Assembly (NCBI GenBank): GCA_030374765.1
Contig: JARGXX010000075.1
Coordinates: 434,001-498,000 of the forward strand
DNA length: 64,000 nt
DNA from: Agarophyton chilense
Taxonomy: Eukaryota; Rhodophyta; Florideophyceae; Gracilariales; Gracilariaceae
Direction: 5' to 3'
Shown here: in pieces, positions 44,299 through 55,962 of the stretch
Layout: each line of letters opens with the position of its first letter
Position numbering within the stretch: position 1 is the stretch's first letter
Made by a program: the position numbers and the translations under genes
Notes under the pieces: model-generated
Seen by the model: only the letters and a program-made list of their open reading frames with translations
What the model was told of the DNA's origin: nothing
Databases searched by the model: none

Positions 44299-46493
44299 TT
44301 ACGTTTCTTCCTCAGGATAGGGTTCTTCCACGGGGTCGTCCGTAGGATCTACAATGGCGTAGACCTGTGGGGCTTTGATCGGAGTGCCCGGAGGCGTGGC
44401 ATAGCGTGAGCTTCCAGGGGTCCCTGTGGTTCGTTGCTGTGCCCTGTTATACGTTGCTTCGGATCTCCGCAGCCGGTAATTCTCTTCCCTTAGGGCTAGG
44501 AGGGTTTTTCGTGCGTCCTCAGGCAGATACCTCGTACAGTCGCAAGGTGGGGTCAGTGACAGGCAGAGGAAGCAGTTCTTTGGAGAGCGAACAAAAACGT
44601 CCTCGCGGGGCGGAAAGGGAGAATACTTAGGGGTGAGTGGTCCAGTGGTCGCTGTAGTTTCCTGGGAAGTGTATGAGGGGGGCCCGGACGGCGGAGCACT
44701 GAAATTGACCGTGAGGACATCTCCCGAATCGGCGTGACTGAGTGAAGCATCCATGTCCGACTCCGTAGAGCTAACCAAATGGGCTTGGTTGGGTTTACGC
44801 AATGGAGTTGTGTGTCCTCTGGGTATATCAGAGTTGCGCCTGGAGGTCCTGTAGGTTGTGTCAATAACCCTCGGCGTGGGTAACGAGCCTTCGGAATGAG
44901 TATTGCGGGTTTTCCGTGTGATAATTGCGCACATGTGTCCGAATGGCATAGAGAAATCCAGTGATGAAGTGACGTTAAAGCCGTCTTTCGGAGACCACGT
45001 TTCCACATCGGTAAGCTCTCTTCCATAGGTCGTCTGCGAAAGCCGATTCGGTCATGTTGGAATTCTGCCTAAAGTATATTACTTCCTGGTGGGCATCCAT
45101 TATATCTTCATCCGTGGCGTAAGTTTCCAAGAGGAAATGAACAACCTGGGGGTATGACCTGAGGGGCTCATGGTCTTGAGCATCCACGAGGTCAGTTGTG
45201 CCAGCTTTCTTCGAAACCACTCGGTCACGCGCCTGTCCTGTAAGGAAGAATTGGAAAAGGTACAGAGCGGCGCCCTCGTGGACACCGTTCTGATTGCAAG
45301 CCTTACGAAAGAAACTGAGAAACCTAAGGACTGCAATGGGATCGGAACCCAAGAACTTGTCCGTAATGGTTAGTTGCATCCGTTTGGCCCATTTGGCGAT
45401 TCAGCGAGCCACCAAACCAGAATATTTCGCGGACCTGTCGGCCAGCCGGTAATTCTGGTAGTCTAGAACCTTAAGGAAAAGTTCGTTTGTGGTTATCAGT
45501 GGTCAGAGGCCTCGAACGGCAGCCTCATCCGCTTCCAAGTCGGTCGTTTCGGTCGAGGCCGATTCGGAATCACTCGTGTTTGAAGGGTCTCTTCTTTTGC
45601 TACTTCTTTTCTTCTTTCTTATGCGCTTGCTTCTTTTCTTTTTAGCGGAATAGGTACCTCAAGGATCGGTCTCTCTATCAGATCCGATGGAGCCCTGAGG
45701 TCGCTGTACCTGGTATAATCCGTCGGGTGGGGCAAGCGGTCCCTCTTCTAGACGCGGAGCTTCTCTTCTGCTCCTCGTTTGTCCCTCCATTGGATTCTCC
45801 TGATGGGCAACCTGTCTCTCATCTAGACGCGGAGCTTCTCTTCTGCTCCTAGATTGTCCCACGATGGGGTTTTCCTGATGGTATTCCCGGCGAGGGGCGG
45901 ATAGTTCTGCCGCTCCTTGGGGTTCAGTAGGGGGTCGCCATATGGAGACCGGATGGTTAATTTGTGGTGGGGTGGTCCTAGGGACCAAATTGCCTGCCTG
46001 GAGGGTGACGGCTCCTTGAACGGCCTGTAGGAGGGAGTCTATGAATACGTCAGACTCCAATACCTTAGGGACGATTCGCGCGATGAGTTAATCCGTATGG
46101 TCAATTGTCTCTGTAGCGAGTCGCACGTCCATAATGGAATCCACGTGGGTTGATCAGAGCTCACGGAGACGGGGCCAGAGAAGGTCGGCAAGCCTTGCGG
46201 ATATGTTTTCTCTAATTCCTTCGGTCTGGTGAGTTTCTCCTTGTGGTGTCCCTTGCGTAGAGGTGGCCCTGGTGAGGCGTTCGCGTAAACGTGCTGACAC
46301 CGTGGGTTCTCGGCCAATCCTTTCAGGGTTATCCAGGCGGGTCGGTACTTCTTGCAGCTGGTTCCTCGTGCTCCTGCAGTCGCTAGCAGTATCAACATGA
46401 GGGTCAGGCGAAATCTCCGGCGTTGTAGTCGCACTTTGTCCTGCCGTAGGAGTCCTATGGTATGATCGGTTCGGTGCGTTTCTTGAATCCATA
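44299..46493 (-). pseudogene. E3 gag region
   Basis: Gag-type region starting near an ATG at 46493. It has a Thr/Arg-rich N-terminus and a duplicated 25-residue motif. A Ser/Lys-rich tract lies near 45640-45560, and a capsid-like helical part (VLRFLSFFRKACNQNGVHEG) lies near 45340-45000. The C-terminal part has clustered cysteines (NCFLCLSLTPPCDC) near 44580, in place of the regular CCHC knuckle. The capsid part matches E2 gag closely enough to show common descent. Interrupted; fossil. Confidence 0.78.
45743..45890. repeat. Two-copy 75-bp tandem repeat in E3 gag
   Basis: Two adjacent copies of a unit containing TAGACGCGGAGCTTCTCTTC. They encode two copies of an ENPxxGQxRSRREAPRL motif in the gag sense strand. 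Confidence 0.7.
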
Positions 46494-46592
46494 ATGCCGG
46501 TTGCTTCTGTACTTCTGGTCCGTTGGGGAATTAAACCAATGGTTAGAATCCGGATAATTCTTCGTTCTAGTGGTCTGTTCAATTATTCCAAA

Positions 46593-46613
46593 GGTTTCTA
46601 AGTGGGGAGACCA
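46593..46613 (-). promoter_or_regulatory. Primer-binding site of E3
   Basis: On the minus strand TGGTCTCCCCACTTAGAAAC begins three bases after the 5' LTR. It shares the TGGTCTCyCsACT core with E1 and E2. Confidence 0.7.
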
Positions 46614-46616
46614 AAA

Positions 46617-47062
46617 TGTAACGCAACGACGGGTGGGTCAGCCTACGGGTCTCGACCGGTGGTAGAGTAGTAGAGCGGGTCCTAAGGTTCGAATCCTTGA
46701 TAGCGGCACTCCCAGAGCACTTGATGCAATGGGCTGGCGTTTACTGTGTAGTCCTACAGGTTGGAGCTACGGAAACGATGGCTTGAAGACCAAAGGGTGG
46801 AACTAATATATTAAAGGGGTTTATTTAGTATCCTAACGGTGCCTACCTTACTTTAAGGGAGAAGCGTCACTCGAGCCAAGTAAATAGTACTAGCGAGTAG
46901 CTGGGATCTCCCTGGAACTGTAATGCTAATCTATTACACTAATTAAAACAAATTAATAATCTACATGAATCCATCTGAGGTTGACCCGTCCACGTGTCAC
47001 TTGGAACATACTTCAGGGCCCGGTTGGTTACAGGGCTCAACCGGTATCGTCGCTCCTTCACA
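46617..47062 (-). repeat. 5' LTR of E3 (right)
   Basis: 446 bp, plus-strand start TGTAACGCAACG, end CTCCTTCACA. About 85% identical to the left LTR by eye. It contains GGTTCGAATCC at 46686-46696. Confidence 0.85.
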
Positions 47063-48888
47063 CGTAGGTCTTTTCTCTATCTTCGTCCTCCATGTCACTT
47101 TTGATATTCCTTTCTGCCAGAAGAACTAGGAGAGCTATTGTCTTTGCCATATTCCGCCGCTCTTCTCGGAGTATTGACGTCCAGATTCTGAACATCATTT
47201 CCCGTGATGCTATCTAATCGCTGGTTGATTCTCAACTTTTTGCGTTCGTTCAAGTTTATTCTTGCTGGGTATCTCCGAATTCGTCCCGTTCTATACGAAA
47301 CCGGAATAGCATCTCGAACATATCACAATTTACGAAATACATAGAGCTTCTTAGACCAAAGGAGGCCCTTTTCCTCTTTTGGTCGGAACGTTGATTCCAA
47401 GACGAACGTACATCAGAGTTCCGTGAAACGTTATGCCTAAGTGTGAGTCTCGCGCAACATCTGCAAGCGGCACGAAGATGGCTCTCTGGAAGAGAAGAGT
47501 TCTTTTTGTTAATATGTCATTGATGATACGAAATTTGCTTCCAGGATCTACGCTCAGAGCGATAACCACTTCCCGCAAAATGTGAAACAACGCCTTGATG
47601 TTAACAAGTCGTACGCAAACGTTGTGCAAACGCTACGATTTAGATGTGGAAAGCATGGTTCCATTCCAGAACCAGTCGAAGCAAAGGACTTCCGATCCCC
47701 TAAGAACAGACCAAGTGCACAACTTCGGAGCTTCTGATTTTTCTGCCGCAAAGAAGTATGGTGCCCTATCTAAAGTGGATTCAGAAAATGCGACGATATT
47801 TGGAATCTGTATTGCAATGCTTTGAGAATGGCAAATACCACGAAGACGGTCAAGAGCTATCCCTCACAAGGCGAACCCAGGAAGAGAGGCCTTAAACGGA
47901 TTACACGAAGAAGTCGGGTGTAAGACCGAGGTCAGAGTTTTGCGATAAGCCGGAGAAGATAGGGTAGAACAACTGTGCGGAGAAACGTAGTGTCAATATC
48001 CTCCAGGAATGAACGAGTCCAGGGATTGGCAAGGGCAAGCGGCGCCCATAAGAGACACGAGTGGCCGGAAGCATCCCTAATGGAAAAGAGAAAATGGAAA
48101 AAAAGAGGAAGGATGTCCTCGAAAGTGAGGGTAATACGGCAAATCCGTTAACAATGCTTATACAAGGCGAAACCACAATTGTTGTTAAAACAATTCAAAT
48201 ATTGGCCTTCTATGGATATGCAGGGTGGATAAAAAACTCGTGAATAAGACTCTTTTTCTCCAAGGAAGAATCGAATGGTCGGCGAAGTAAATGAGGTCTA
48301 GATCCCAGACACTGTTTTTTCGGGCTTTACTGGGTGCCACTGTGAATTTGCCGCCCCAATAAGTATTATAGCTCACTACATATAATTGTAAAACACCTTG
48401 ATCCAATAAAGCGGCGCAAGCTGGACTCATACCAAGTAGATAACTCTGAAAATGACGTGGTATAAGTCATGATTCCACCTCTATTTTTAGATTACTTTTG
48501 GAAGAGTATTTTTGGAAACCTCAAAAAGTGGCCTTGGTAAAAAAAACCACGTAGCATGGTGATAAGCATGAAATTGCTGGACATTTGTAAATTGAATTTT
48601 CATGGCTGCACCTGCAGGAGGTTTGCCGTGGCCCTTTGACAGCTGGTTGGCCAGGCATGTCGACTCCGTTGAGTGGGCACCATCCTAGTTACTAGTATTA
48701 GATCTCCCATGCATGAACAGTGTAGATACTCCAAGTTCACATATATGCACAGCAATAAATCTTTTGCTCAATAGATGAACAACAAAACAATAAATTTAAT
48801 TTGGATAAATATAAACTAACAAGGCACAAACACGGATATAACGCCAATGCAGTGCATGTGCAAGGAGATCAACATTTTTCGCAAAAAC
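47063..48888. other. No supported gene
   Basis: About 1.8 kb. A 92-codon minus-strand ORF at 47351-47629 (VVIALSVDPGSKFRIIND, FVPLADVARDSHLGITFHG) has coding-like composition but no motif that I recognise. The rest shows only short ORFs. It could be another transposon remnant. Confidence 0.35.
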
Positions 48889-50008
48889 TTACGTATTATG
48901 CGGGTTGATGGTCTCGTCATCGGAACCACTTTGGCTGAAGGTAGATTCGGCACGGCCTTTTCTCTTTGCCCTATACTTCTGCTGAATGAGTTTGCGCTTA
49001 GTACACTTACTTTCCCCAATCATAAAAAGCCTGTTCTTCGTACGCACATAGTACGCACCATCAGCTACTCGCAACGGATGACGTAAAACGTGTGCATTTG
49101 TTTAACATACACAAAACATAAAAATCTCCTCATAAAACTTTTCCCCCAGCCATATTTTGAACAAATCATTCCACATAACTGCGTCAATAATCCAAAGAAC
49201 TTTTCCACAATTATACGGTCACTCGAAATTTTCCTATTGTTTTCTTCTTCGATAAAATAAAGACACCCATTTTTCGTTTTTTCGCTGGTTGAATAGACCG
49301 CACGTGTTCTCGAGCTCTTCGATATGCTTTATCCAATAAAAGACCCCACTGATTCGGATATTTTCCTAATAAATCGCCAGCGTCCAAAAAAAATTTAGAC
49401 TCTGATTGTCTTGTTTCGGTAAAGCTGTTTTGTGCATATTGATAATCGAATAGAAAATATCGATATCCGCTTTAGAACCTGGTGCGTGATTAGTAGAACT
49501 AATAGCAAGACCATTTGGAAGCACACAAACCTCAGTTTTGAACCCTTATAGTTCGTGCTTCCCGCTAAAATATTTCTTGCCCTTCACCATAGTACCAGAT
49601 GGACGATATGACTGTTGGAAAACTACGTCTGTAGCCTATTGACAGAAATTAAAAATTTGTAAACCTCTGTGCTTTTGCAATTATTTTTTCATTTTATAAC
49701 GACCATCATTTTCGTCAACATAATGATTGTACATTTCGATACACATGCAGCTAAGAAAATTTACCTTCATTAGTTCAAAAAAAGATCCTGATGTTCCAAA
49801 AATGCTTCCCAAACATTCCAACTTCCCTACATGCTTCAGCGTAGTAAGTAGCAATAAAAAATATATCTTTTGGAGTAAACGAATAATTTTTGCCCTTCCC
49901 TGTATTCCATTTTTTATCAGCAATGCCGGACACAACCAACCAAATTTCATCGAATTCTTTAGATAAAAAATTACATATTTGTAAAATACTTGCGGACCCA
50001 TTACGCAA
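48889..50008 (-). pseudogene. DDE (DDE_Tnp_4-like) transposase relic B
   Basis: Same family as relic A, minus strand. The N-terminal part reads EFDEIWLVVSGIADKKWNTG, then ELMKVNFLSCMCIEMYNHYV near 49760-49700. The first catalytic Asp lies in ATDVVFQQSYRPSGTMVKG near 49625-49575. CVLPNGLAIS and PGSKADIDIF (second Asp) lie near 49530-49460. The C-terminal HPLRVADGAYYVRTKNRLF and a basic tail end at 48889. Several frame changes and stops intervene, one of them between two overlapping ORFs near 49850. The Glu block is poorly preserved. Dead copy. Confidence 0.6.
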
Positions 50009-53000
50009 ATAAAAAGAATCGTAAATTGGACATTGAGAATCCGTTTCTTCATCACAATTATTGAGAAGGGGTTGAGCGGAATACTGATGGAGTTCTGATT
50101 TTTTTTCTCTAGTTCTCTAGCTGAAAGCATATCCGGAGCTGCATCACTCTTTTCCAGAGTAATTCCTTCCACGGTGAGGTGTTATTTGGAATTTACACTT
50201 TTGCGTTCTGAAAAGATCGTCTTTACACGTGAGAACTGTCTTTAATCGTAGGAATTATGTTTTCTCTGATAGTCTACTCTTTTTTTTGTGTCATCTGTGT
50301 TCTACGTAATCACGGGGTATTTTGCTGTGCTGTAGTATTTAATGTAATATCAGCATCGCTGTATCACTGTTGCCGTTTTTGTGCAAATAATACAATTTGG
50401 GTGTCATAAAAGAGTTTTGACGGCCAGAACCTGCTTTTTGCGTAGAAATTTACTGTTTACGCTAGAGATCTAATAGTTATTTGTTCAGTAGAACCCACTT
50501 TGGTGAGGTGAATATCCACCTGCACATCATGAAGTAAAATAAAATGAGTCGCGTTCTATTTTCAGAGTTCCATTCCATGTTCGTCACTGCTTACGCTGGT
50601 TTCAAATTGTACCAGGAGAATCACGACTATTGATCTCGGTACGTTCACCCCTCAGAGTCGTTCAGAGAGTTCTCCGTATCCCCTTATCATGCAGAGATGT
50701 CTCAAATTGGCCATGAAATAACTTCATGCTTTTGCCCCTGTAAGAAGACCTCTTAATGACGCTATTGGTTGTCGTTGTTCGGCTCACGAACGTATTCTAG
50801 CTTGTCTCACCGTCTCGTGGCTCGCTCCTGTTGATGCTGCTCTGACCATTACTCCGTCTGACGGTGTCTTCATTTCCCTTATTTATTTATTATGCTCTCT
50901 GGTTCCCTGGGGTTTCCGTATTCTTCTTCTATTTTTATCATTTAAGACCCCCATCTGTGCAGGTATAGACATTCACCGTCCCCTGTCCTACACGTGGCTT
51001 TGGATCGCTCTTGCGCACGGTAAGAGAGCAATACCATTGACTTCAACCTCCCTAGGGAGTTAGACTCGGACATACCGTAGATCTTCACTCTAACAGGTTT
51101 GGATCAACAATAATTTATATGGCTACTTATTTTGACTCATTGCAGGGTGCCAACCTCACTTAACTGTACCTTGTTACACGTGTAAAATAAACTTTGGTGG
51201 TTGTGAGATAGCTCTTAGAAGCGTGAGGATCCGACCGGTTAAGAGCGATCGGATAAGAACGAACCAAGCGTATACTTGGAAACACCGGGCGGCTGTAGTG
51301 AGATTTGGAGTCGTCTATCGCAAAACATCATTAGGAACGTATAATGGGTGGTAATAATGGCTTGGAAAAAGGCAGAAAACTGGATGGGTTAGTCATTAAT
51401 CTGCAAAGACGACCAAAATAAGAAATAAAGGGTGCCTAACGTCAATTGTCAAGAGTGGCGGCTGAGCTTGGATACTTAAGTGCGCCGTAGCTCAGGCTGT
51501 ACTGTAGTATCTATCCTATTTTAACTAAAACCTAACTAACTTCGTAAGATGATCCAATTTCTATTCAACTTATACGGTACCGCTTTGGGACTCATAGGTG
51601 TAAGTGTTTTACACATCCGATCGGTGTCCCTGCCGCGTCACATATGTGACGGCCCTGTCCTCAGGCTTGTCCACAAATTGCATCGTTCTGTGCGTCATCA
51701 TTGGGATTCGCTCGGTCGTCACTCTAGTAAACACCTCCCTTCTTAATCTGCCCTACCTCCTTGTAGCGCATATTGTCCGAAAGGTCTCTCTCAAAAAGTC
51801 ACATGAGAAGAAAATCTTTGTATGATTAATCAAAACTGACCTGGTCAAAGAGTGCCGCTCGTTTAGGCTCGTCTCACAGCTCGGATAAAATTTTGGTTTA
51901 TCGAAATCGGGGCAAATCAATGCCCAAAGCTCTTAGCGGTACGGTCTTTTTTGGTTGTTTTCAGGGAAAGAGGCAAGGAAAGTGACACCAAAGTTATTTC
52001 ACATCTTTAAAATCCAAACAAAATGCATATTTAAGACGACGTTGACATCTCTGCAGTCCACAGAATTCTCCCAAACCAGTCCAAAAACGCAGTTTGTTAA
52101 TATCCAGAATGTCGAATACAAGAATGGCGTAATGCAATAAAAAGCTTAATGATTCTGTCTGAAACTAAGAAAATAGAATACCTAAAGTTAATGACAAATG
52201 TGTGCGAGTTCCAGCAGTACTGCGTTAGATATCGCAATGCTCTGGTTTAATAGCAAATCCGGAAACCCCTCCAGTGGGTCAAAAACGAAGGTCTTTTCTG
52301 TTGGCGCTGCCGATAAAGGTCGCCGTGTCCCCCGATCGGACAGTAGCAAGCTGCTCATATCAAACTTGTTCGGGCCGCTTGAGACGCGATGGACGCGGCG
52401 CAGAGCACATCTTTCAGCAAGACTGCCTCAAAGAAGCCCCACCGCACGGCGGCGTCTGCGTCGGCACTGCTCGTGCATCTGGTGTGCAGATCAACGGCCG
52501 CTCTACCCTCAGATCAGCTTGGTTGTGACTTTACTACAGCAGTCTCCAGCAATAGTCCTAAAATTTCGGCGAAATTGAATCTTTCAAAAGAAGCATGTAC
52601 TCGGAATGTTCCCAAATCGACGTTGAACTTTAAGATCTTTACAGACCCACTTAGTGTGGCGAGCTAGAGATTTAAAATAAAACGAAACACATCCGTGTGG
52701 TTGAGACTAAAACGCGTGTTTACGATCACCGTCTTTTAGTCTCCTGGTTGTACACGACACTCGTAAGCATTGCGAAGGAACCAGTAGAATACTTTTTGGA
52801 AGCGAATTCTTTACTTTCACTTCAACAGTTCAGTAGTTCCAGAGTGTCCCATTCTCGATTTAGCGTGAGTGTCAAAATATTATTGGCTGGGACGCTTTTA
52901 GGGCTTTTAATTCCTGTTAAGCTAGAAGATTTTCCTTGAATTATTACTAAAAAGAACTTGTGGGCTTTCTTCATGGGGGCACGGGATATTAAGACATTGA

Positions 53001-53152
53001 ATGATATGCTGCCATGAAAAAGCGCAACCCTGTACGTGTACAGTAGTTTAATTCATGCACAGCGAAGTATAGCGTACTGGCTTTAACTGCAGAAGAAGAT
53101 CTCGTAGACAACTCCTACTGGCAATGTAATTTTCAAAGCTCGTGTTCTTTTA
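50009..53152. other. 3.1 kb without a supported gene
   Basis: No confident gene. An ATG-less open stretch on the plus strand (about 50722-51063) is hydrophobic (ERILACLTVSWLAPVDAAL). From about 51.1 to 51.6 kb short blocks resemble parts of the E3 LTR, including the TAACTAAAAC/TAATTAAAAC block. Short overlapping ORFs at 52.2-52.9 kb lack motifs. Confidence 0.4.
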
Positions 53153-54044
53153 TCAAACCACAACTGGAAACAAACGACTTCCGTCTTCTTTGGTTAACTG
53201 TGTAAGATTGACAACTGCATTGAAACATAATAAATGTAGACTCAGATGATTGCAAAAGCGACTTCCCAGAACAAGAAACTCTTTGAAGCGACGATTAACA
53301 GTTTCGTGTCTTGCGCGAATGACACACTGCATTCTGCCGTCTGAACCTTGCTATCCTGATGGAGTACAACAGTATTCGTCTGCATAGCCACCATCGGTTA
53401 CTATTCGCTCGCTTTCTATCATGGCGTTTTTCAGATCTAACTGAAAGATATTTATGTCTTGGTAGAAGCCACATGGAAAAGGAACATGAATCCATACAAT
53501 ATCTCCCGTCTCAATTGCTAGGGCTACCACATACCGCAACCCAGAACCTTTGAATTTATGGGAGTACCGTTTAGAATAAAAAGGAGATTGTTCCATGATT
53601 TTAAAGTCTGTTCCGTCAACCGATGATAAACAAGAACGGTAGGCAGAGTGAAACAGTCTACCCTCCTAGCGGACCTGCTCTTCAAAACGTCGTAGAGTTA
53701 GTAACGTCACTGCCATAGAAAGTACGAAATACATACAGCACAACCTACCACGTCAAGATAGGCAATGAGTCGAACAAATGTCCAGGACCATATTCGAAAG
53801 GTATTTTCATCAGGCCCAGATATCGAAGAATTGACATGCTCCGATGCGTAGTATTTGATAAACAACAATTCCAAAACAGGTGTAAAGGCCGAGCACAAAA
53901 TGGCCGCGTTGGAGCTATTTGGGACCAAACAATAACACACACGGACGGTGAGACACCGAACCCAGAACGGAAGCGGTTTAGGGAGACAATAGACCTGTTG
54001 TTGTTAACGTTGTTCATGAAAGTCCGAGCATGATGTAGAAACAT
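53153..54044 (-). pseudogene. PIF/Harbinger-like DDE transposase relic (third family)
   Basis: Distinct from relics A and B. It has an N-terminal FRSGFGVSPSVCVIVWSQI from ATG 54042-54044, then a helical block in a second frame (YYASEHVNSSISGPDENTFR). A DDE core follows: SPFYSKRYSHKFKGSGLRYV, IVWIHVPFPCGFYQDINIF (Asp) and RIVTDGGYADEY (Asp). After an in-frame TAG at 53351-53353 comes VIRARHETVNRRFKEF (Glu), with the frame ending at 53153-53155. There is at least one frame change near 53.88 kb plus the stop. Catalytic acids are still recognisable. Family wording fits DDE_Tnp_4/IS5-like transposases of algae and oomycetes. Confidence 0.65.
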
Positions 54045-55045
54045 GGATGGAGCGATTCCAGCAGGCCTCGTTGATATCTGTTCGTCTTTTCGCGGATCTG
54101 TTAATAATACGCGGAGCGAAACAGTTCACTCTAGTTCTTCATAGGCACTCTACGGTGTGAGCAGTTCTCACATGATGGCGCCCACGGCTAGCGTACTGGG
54201 ATACTTTACACGTACGCAAACAGATAGGATTGGAGGCCAACAATACGGTTGGCAGCTCCGGCTACTGTAAACTACAAGCATTGGCAACAGAATTTTGGAC
54301 GCTCCATGGGTGCACATTATGAGGAATTATATAATATGGGAAAAAGATTTTCCCTATTTGGACAGTCCAAATCTGAGTTCGAAAGTACTGTTTAGTTACA
54401 TTTGTACTATGCCATAACTTGTTTGACGGCATTGAAGACCTACATTTTCGTCCCCAATTTTTGTTAAGAAGACCCAGTGCTGTGTCAATACCCAGCGGAA
54501 CTAGTTAAATGCGTACAGAATGACAGCGAAAGTCTACCCAAAGAGTGCGAAAGGTTCGCTGAGATGCTTAAAATATGGACATTGATGTACAGGTTTCGCC
54601 CCTTTATGGGGCTTGTTTCATAATTAAATGTGGCTGGTTCCAAAACCCTTGCGGGGCAGTCCCCACACTCGCCCTGTTTTCTACTCTAGCCACAGAGATC
54701 AATAGGAAATGGCACTTTAGAATATAAGCCAAAACAAAAGTTTCGATCTTTCCTTTCTTCCTGACCATTTATTGCGGATATCACTGTTTCACCCCCATCT
54801 ATCTTGTCAATTTTTTATATTTTCTATGCCGCCTTTTACATGTAATGCTCTCTCTGCAGAGGCGTATCGGATCCCCATTTTTGGCGCCATATATTTGGCG
54901 CCAATAGTACACGAGTAGCTGGTACAAGAACCCACCCACAGCCTTCCAATCATATCGAAAATACCGTCATCACAGACAAACTTACATCCTGGTTCGTCTC
55001 ACACTTCTACTCTCCTACCACCACACTTTCGATCCCTTCGCTATT
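54045..55045. other. No recognised gene
   Basis: About 1 kb with no ORF above 60 codons carrying a motif. TTTGGCGCCA-type short palindromic repeats occur near 54880-54905 but are too small to interpret. Confidence 0.4.
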
Positions 55046-55962
55046 ATGTCTCCCAAAACGAATCCTCGTCTCACCAAAAGATCGAAAGACATGAAGTTAT
55101 TGAAATCTATATTTGAATCCGGGGAGATATCTGGTAGGGAAACCCCAAAGTCTGTCTATGAATGAGAGGAACTATTCCAACATCATAAGTCGGAAAACTT
55201 CCAGACGTGTTACAGTAATCTCAAGAAGTAGTATCTTGGGCAATCTGGTATGATTTATATTTATATAAATATTGTTATGTGCTAGCTTAGGCTTCAGTAT
55301 TATGAGCAAACCGTTCCTTCACATTTGATTCGGAAGACGAAGAGGATGCATCTGCACTTAACAGGCGCTGTACCAAAACCATTGGCGGCAGTGGTATCAA
55401 GCGTCACTCTTTGCTTGAAGTGCATGCATTAGAGGCGGAACACGATGAAGAAATGGCCGGTTTTATTATGCAAGAAAATTTGTCGACTTCGCTTAACTTT
55501 AAGCCGCTTCATTTGATGTTTACTTGGACGGAGCCTGGAACCATGACGAGACGCATTTCAGTGGGTATTCTACTGCCATTTGCAATTGGCTCTGGATCTT
55601 TCTCTGTACACGTGGCCGATATCAAATGCCTAGAGCTCACCGTGAGTTGGCCGCCTCCCCTTCTCGATTTGCGAGCCATGCATCGCAAATATCTGTAGCC
55701 TGGCTGTCCAGGTGGTTTCCAAGAGTATCACCCTAAATTTATTGGGTTTGAAACAGCGCTAAAAAAACTCCGTTCTCGGAGTTGCGATTTGATTAAATCC
55801 GTATCTAGAATAACTCTACCGTTTCCAGTCCAAAGCCATTTACATGGAAAATTCAACTTAGCTTGGCGCGAAAATGAGGCGAAGATGGTCTATGTGGACT
55901 TAAAAGCGTTTTTTGATGAGTACGCCGTCGGCAAAGATGCCCGAGATTTCGAAGTTGTCTAA
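55046..55962 (+). pseudogene. Broken gene of unrecognised family, possibly two exons
   Basis: The first part, from ATG 55046, is basic (SPKTNPRLTKRSKDMKLLK, then SIFESGEISGRETPKSVYE), with a TGA at 55163-55165 followed by continued coding-like sequence. A GTATGA...TTCAG segment (55248-55297) could be an intron, but joining there leaves a stop. The second part, in another frame from about 55315, is acidic (FDSEDEEDASAL). It then has a beta-rich region (ISVGILLPFAIGSGSFSVHV, LELTVSWPPPLL), a TAG at 55696-55698, and continues with RITLPFPVQSHLHG, KMVYVDLKAFFDEY to TAA at 55960-55962. The alternating strands recall CS/p23 or small-heat-shock folds, but that is a guess. It has three or more breaks. 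Confidence 0.38.

Larger units (their letters stand above)
38189..47062 (-). mobile_element. Ty3/gypsy (chromovirus-like) LTR element E3
   Basis: Minus-strand element of about 8.9 kb. LTRs of 445 and 446 bp differ by roughly 15% by eye, so it is the oldest of the three. Own-sense order: PBS, gag, protease, RT, RNase H, integrase, chromodomain, antisense region, polypurine tract. LTR ends read TGTAACG...TTCACA on the plus strand of the better copy. No target duplication is visible (GGGGG versus CGTAG). Broken in many places. Confidence 0.88.

Noticed and set aside
52198-52939. Three overlapping plus-strand ORFs near 52.2-52.9 kb
   Set aside because: All three frames are open at once over a GC-richer patch, and none carries a recognisable domain.
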